A stretch of DNA of 15,313 nt from NCBI GenBank assembly GCA_026770585.1, contig MU648310.1, positions 1 through 15,313 of the forward strand, in the 5' to 3' direction. Below the pieces are notes generated by a model. That model searched no databases. It saw only the letters and a program-made list of their open reading frames with translations, and was not told the origin of the DNA. This DNA is from Baffinella frigidus (Eukaryota > Cryptophyceae > Cryptomonadales > Baffinellaceae). Below, piece after piece: positions 12,406-15,313 of this stretch (its first letter is position 1; each line of letters begins with the position of its first letter). The translations under genes were made by a program, and so were the position numbers.

Positions 12406-13290
12406 CTACACCCACTTCAAAATAAGTCGAGTTACATCCGGGTCTAGGCTGCTGATAATAGAGCTTTCACCTAGTCTGTTGTGGTGTGCCATCATAATGG
12501 CAAGGAATTTCGGTTGTCTAAGTTCCTCCAGACGGAAATCTTCACGGCGCTTCTGTTCGACTTCGATCGACTCTATGATTTCGTACCATGGAAAAAGATG
12601 TTCTTCGAACTCTTCAAGCTCTTCCTCGTCCATGTCCTCTTCCATGCCATTCTCGTGTTCGGTAATTATAGAATGGGCCAGTTCGACCACCGTAAGGCCT
12701 TCGTCGTTGACAGCGTCAATGCTGGCGTTGTTCTGCAGAAAGAAATCGACAAACTCGCAATTTCCTTCCCGGACCGCGATATGAAGTGGCGTTTCGTTGG
12801 TATCCGAACGTGAGTTTATGTCGGCCCCGGCGGCTATTACGGCCTCCATAATGACTCGATCGAATGTAAGGCTCTTCACCGAGTGCAGAATCGTGTTTCC
12901 TGCAATATTCTTCTGGGATACATCGGCTCCAAATTCGATAAGGAGGTTAAAGAGGTCGAGATTGCCCTTGAGGTGACGTGAGAACCCCGCTGCCATGAAC
13001 AGAATCGAGTATCCATACGGTTTCAAAAGATCCATGTCGGCGTCGTTCATGATCAGAAGCTCGGCTATGTCAAACTGGCCATAAAAGCACGCTGTCTGTA
13101 AAGGAGAAGAGTCCTTGGGGGAGTTGCCATCTACAGGCGTGCCGCCTTCGAGCAACACCTCAACCATGCGGTATGACTGTTCCAGGTTATTGGGCCCGTT
13201 TCTAGCAGCAAAGTCTAATTCCATAATGTCTTGTGCCCAGTCGCGTTGTATACGACGTTTAAGCCGGTCTGAACGTCGTGTGTCAACCAT
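12406..13290 (-). CDS. Ankyrin-repeat protein with conserved-looking C-terminal motif
   Basis: I chose the ATG at 13290 (MVDTRRSDRLKRR, 294 residues), because a start at 13398 would translate through the promoter motif cluster as a Cys-rich stretch. Residues 1-17 are basic. Ankyrin repeats fill about 25-210, with clear turns such as SSPLQTACFYGQFDIAELLI, GNTILHSV and ETPLHIAVREGNCEFVDFFL. An acidic stretch follows (216-231). The C-terminus (about 260-294), with PKFLAIMMAHHNRLGE, then LDPDVTRLILKWV, is short, hydrophobic and distinct. It may be an F-box-like or similar adaptor motif as found at the end of many viral ankyrin proteins, but this is inference. Likely role: a protein-interaction adaptor, perhaps for host ubiquitin ligases. 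Confidence 0.85.
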   Translation of the reverse strand: MVDTRRSDRLKRRIQRDWAQDIMELDFAARNGPNNLEQSYRMVEVLLEGGTPVDGNSPKDSSPLQTACFYGQFDIAELLIMNDADMDLLKPYGYSILFMAAGFSRHLKGNLDLFNLLIEFGADVSQKNIAGNTILHSVKSLTFDRVIMEAVIAAGADINSRSDTNETPLHIAVREGNCEFVDFFLQNNASIDAVNDEGLTVVELAHSIITEHENGMEEDMDEEELEEFEEHLFPWYEIIESIEVEQKRREDFRLEELRQPKFLAIMMAHHNRLGESSIISSLDPDVTRLILKWV

Positions 13291-13351
13291 TGGTATGTAA
13301 GTCGGGATCTCAGAAGCAAGCACCGCGAGTTGATTACAAGAGACATAAACA

Positions 13352-13386
13352 ACAACACGTATACAACACGAAAACCGACAACACGT
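13352..13386 (-). promoter_or_regulatory. Three ACGTGTTGT-type motifs upstream of the ankyrin gene
   Basis: The minus strand carries ACGTGTTGT at 13378-13386, TCGTGTTGT at 13363-13371 and ACGTGTTGT at 13352-13360. The nearest ends 61 nt before the ATG at 13290. This is the densest cluster of the motif in the window. Confidence 0.55.
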
Positions 13387-13427
13387 AGTCATATCCAATG
13401 TCTATTTCGCAACGGTTCACCACATGT

Positions 13428-13564
13428 CCCCTCATATATTTCTACAATTCCGTTGCGTGTAGCAGCAGCAGCAGCCAGCTGACTGGCTGGCTGTATGGCT
13501 GGCTACAGTAATACAATTTTGGAGTATCATCTATTCCCCTCATTTATTTTCTACGATTCCCTGG
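13428..13564. repeat. Divergent promoter region with a 28-bp direct repeat and short tandem repeats
   Basis: CCCCTCATATATTTCTACAA (13428 onward) recurs with few changes at 13536-13564 (CCCCTCATTTATTTTCTACG), and both continue into ATTCC. Between them lie a CAG run (13460-13474) and repeated GGCTGGCT units (13485-13505). The block separates two divergent ankyrin genes. The repeated element may be a shared regulatory sequence. Confidence 0.5.
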
Positions 13565-13633
13565 GTTGAATGGACTAATACTCATCGTGGAGACAAGCAG
13601 TATTACATCACACCAAACACGATCCCAGGCACG

Positions 13634-14200
13634 ATGGGCAAAAACAACAGGGATCCGAGGAGATGCGGAAGGCGCGAGTTGCGCGTGTTGAAGGGGTCAG
13701 ATGCTGTTGGGGTTGGTGGTGCTGCTGGTGGTGGTGCTGCTGCTGCACCAGCAGTGGGACTATTCGACTTAATGAAGAATCATACCAAATACGATACCAA
13801 TTCAGACGAATATCTGAAAAAGATCACTGACCAACTTGAACGTGGTGAAGATTTGAGTCTTCTAAACGACAAGAAAGAGAGCGTATTGATCGCATGTGCA
13901 AACTGCAGCGAGGGATTTTATGACTCGCAGGTTGCTGAGCTTTTGGTAGAGTGGGGGGCAGATCCCTACGTGGTTCTGGAAGGTATGAATGCAATTCAGT
14001 GGGCTGCACATCGGGGCAACACAACAGGTGCCAAGCATCTTGAAGATTTCATCGAGGAATTTTTCAAGCCTACCACTATATCGTCTACAACAACCGACAT
14101 CAACACCATCGTCAAGGACGAAAGTTCCACTACGACTACGACAATCACTACCGTCATTACTACAGCATATCGCACTATGAAGAGACCTAAATTGGTTTAG
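13634..14200 (+). CDS. Short ankyrin-repeat protein
   Basis: The product has 188 residues from the ATG at 13634. The N-terminus is basic (residues 6-20), followed by a Gly/Ala-rich linker (26-40). Residues about 43-140 hold two to three ankyrin repeats (YLKKITDQLERGEDLSLLND, VAELLVEWGADPYVVLEG, MNAIQWAAHRG). The tail (147-176) is Thr/Ser-rich and ends in a basic KRPK that could act in nuclear import. It lacks the C-terminal motif of the divergent neighbour at 12406-13290. No ACGTGTTGT motif is visible, only AACACGAT about 20 nt before the start. A protein-binding role is likely; the partner is unknown. Confidence 0.8.
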   Translation: MGKNNRDPRRCGRRELRVLKGSDAVGVGGAAGGGAAAAPAVGLFDLMKNHTKYDTNSDEYLKKITDQLERGEDLSLLNDKKESVLIACANCSEGFYDSQVAELLVEWGADPYVVLEGMNAIQWAAHRGNTTGAKHLEDFIEEFFKPTTISSTTTDINTIVKDESSTTTTTITTVITTAYRTMKRPKLV

Positions 14201-14342
14201 GGTTGTACTGTATGTGGTGTGGGGTAGTTCGGTGTGTGTCGGAATGTGCAAGTAAACAAGGGTTCTATCCAAAACTGTGGTGTCGTGAAATCCAGACACA
14301 TAATCAACAATAATAACGATTTTAATAATTGTACAGTCTCAT

Positions 14343-15029
14343 TTACTCGTCATCATCATCGTCACTGTCAGATGCATCCCCACATTGCAGAACCGCCGAC
14401 TGGGCACCCACAGAAATTGGTTCCATGGCCAGAGGCACAACTGTTCCAATAGAAATCTCTTCCATGGCCACAGCAGGAGCACCCACAGAAGCTCCGCCCA
14501 TATCCACAAGAGAACCCACATTACCCACTCCAATAACCTGAAGGCCAGAGTTCGGTTTACCATCAAACCCCTCAACCTGGATTGCGTCTGTCACCTGCTT
14601 TACAGCGTCTAGTTCTGCCTTCCTGTCAGAAATCTGCTTCTCGAGGACCTTGAGTTCCTGCTGAAATCCAATCAGGGTATCGTCCTGGGGGTGGGCTTTG
14701 TCGTACAGATCTTGCTTCTCTATGTGGTGATCGATGGCTGTTTGAAGCGCCACACGTACTTTTGTGTCTATCCCGTCATGTTGGATGGAAAGCACAGCAA
14801 TGCGCAGCATCTGAGTTTCGGCGTGGAGCTCCTGGAAAGGAGATAGCTTGAAACGACCAAAGGCATCCTTGCGTGGCTGGCGATGCTTCTTCTGGGTGGT
14901 TTCTACATGAGCGGGCTTCTTGTCAGAATCTTTGTCATTCGGATGCGGTTTGGTCAGAGCTGCAATTCGCTTCTTCTCAGCCTTTGATGGCATACCAGTG
15001 TATTCGGTTGTTGTAGTCGTCTTCTTCAT
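14343..15029 (-). CDS. Hypothetical protein, basic N-terminus, coiled coil, acidic end
   Basis: From the ATG at 15029 there are 228 residues; a later ATG (MPSKAEKK) is also possible. Residues 1-60 are Lys/Thr-rich and strongly basic. Residues 62-115 look helical (FQELHAETQMLRIAVL, TAIDHHIEKQDLYD). Residues 118-152 form a likely coiled coil (FQQELKVLEKQISDRKAELD). A Gly/Val-rich, probably disordered stretch follows, and the chain ends DSDDDDDE. I recognise no family. The basic head and acidic end suggest a nucleic-acid or histone contact, but only weakly. Its start lies 11 bases from that of the divergent GC-rich ORF at 15041, which leaves little room for two promoters. Confidence 0.8.
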   Translation of the reverse strand: MKKTTTTTEYTGMPSKAEKKRIAALTKPHPNDKDSDKKPAHVETTQKKHRQPRKDAFGRFKLSPFQELHAETQMLRIAVLSIQHDGIDTKVRVALQTAIDHHIEKQDLYDKAHPQDDTLIGFQQELKVLEKQISDRKAELDAVKQVTDAIQVEGFDGKPNSGLQVIGVGNVGSLVDMGGASVGAPAVAMEEISIGTVVPLAMEPISVGAQSAVLQCGDASDSDDDDDE

Positions 15030-15040
15030 ATGTGGCTTCA

Positions 15041-15313
15041 ATGGCGTTGGGGGACGCAGGTCCCCGGCGGCAGACCTCTCGAGACCACAAACTCAGGAGG
15101 GTCGCGGAGAGCAGCCAAGCGGCCTGGAAAAGCCAGCAGGAGGCGGTGCTGGGGGAGCTTCAGAAACCAAAATCTGCAGGAGCCGCGTATCGGGTGGGTT
15201 GGATTGGACCCTCCCGATATCCGCCTCTCATCTTTGACCGGAGTGACCTGCAGACGAAGTCGCTGGTGGGGACGGAGAGGTGGATGGTGACGGAGCGCAA
15301 CCTGCAGGTCTCT
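15041..15313 (+). CDS. Partial GC-rich hypothetical ORF (C-terminus beyond right edge)
   Basis: An ATG at 15041 opens 91 codons with no stop before the edge. The peptide (MALGDAGPRRQTSRDHKLRR, later AYRVGWIGPSRYPPLIFD and TERWMVTERNLQV) has a natural mix of residues, including four Trp and two Tyr, and looks coding. One minus frame is also open across the stretch but reads like an antisense shadow rich in Arg, Pro and Leu. The segment is far richer in GC than the gene to its left and may belong to another compositional block or a mobile element. No domain is recognised. Confidence 0.5.
   Translation, partial: MALGDAGPRRQTSRDHKLRRVAESSQAAWKSQQEAVLGELQKPKSAGAAYRVGWIGPSRYPPLIFDRSDLQTKSLVGTERWMVTERNLQVS

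Noticed and set aside
12406-13398. The ankyrin gene starting at 13398
   Set aside because: The extra 36 residues (TTCCRFSCCIRVVVYVSC) are translated from three copies of the promoter motif. The ATG at 13290, followed by a basic leader, is more credible.
13459-13505. CAG and GGCT runs as a CRISPR array or replication origin iterons
   Set aside because: Units are only 3-4 bases with no spacers and no regular longer period; they are simple low-complexity repeats.

Overview
This window looks like part of a large, nucleus-associated eukaryotic DNA virus genome, or a viral insertion in a protist or algal genome. It is not bacterial. Genes lie close together on both strands. The proteins are of eukaryotic type: a chromodomain, a SET domain, C2H2 zinc fingers and ankyrin repeats. 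One gene carries a convincing spliceosomal intron, several 3' ends have AATAAA, and there are no Shine-Dalgarno-led operons. I see no capsid, polymerase or packaging gene, so the virus assignment rests on layout and gene content only. No species is named.

Layout. 1-293 (-): a partial acidic protein that runs off the left edge, preceded by five tandem E2F-like sites (399-462). 671-878 (+): a small gene with a one-base frame break. 1102-1863 (-): a chromodomain protein with an acidic tail. 2291-2968 (+): a Cys-rich unknown. 3355-3807 (-): a coiled-coil protein. 4045-5598 (-): a SET-domain protein with a long Pro/Ala/Ser-rich front. 5599-6611: a 1 kb non-coding stretch. 6612-7999 (+): a GC-rich gene with an in-frame amber codon and a 110-nt intron. 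8264-9582 (+): a broken ankyrin-like start, an unknown domain and a seven-finger C2H2 array joined across an A8 run. 9807-9977: two tRNA-like elements and a T6 run. 9965-12296 (-): a partially duplicated gene family with a repeated Trp/His/Gly module. 12406-13290 (-) and 13634-14200 (+): divergent ankyrin proteins. 14343-15029 (-): a coiled-coil protein. 15041 to the right edge (+): a partial GC-rich ORF.

How it may work together (inference). The chromodomain could read histone methyl marks and the SET protein could write them. With the zinc fingers and a basic Ala/Lys-rich protein ending in a nuclear-localisation-like tail, this suggests a chromatin and transcription control island. A motif, ACGTGTTGT, sits about 47-78 nt before several start codons, always reading toward the gene. 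It marks AT-richer genes and is missing from the GC-rich ones, which hints at two promoter classes or two origins. The tandem TTTGGCGGGAAA sites suggest linkage to the host G1/S switch.

Four reading frames are each interrupted once: a G4 run at 728, TAG at 7125, TAA at 8393 and an A8 run at 8962. These may be decay, recoding or assembly error. The sequence alone cannot decide.
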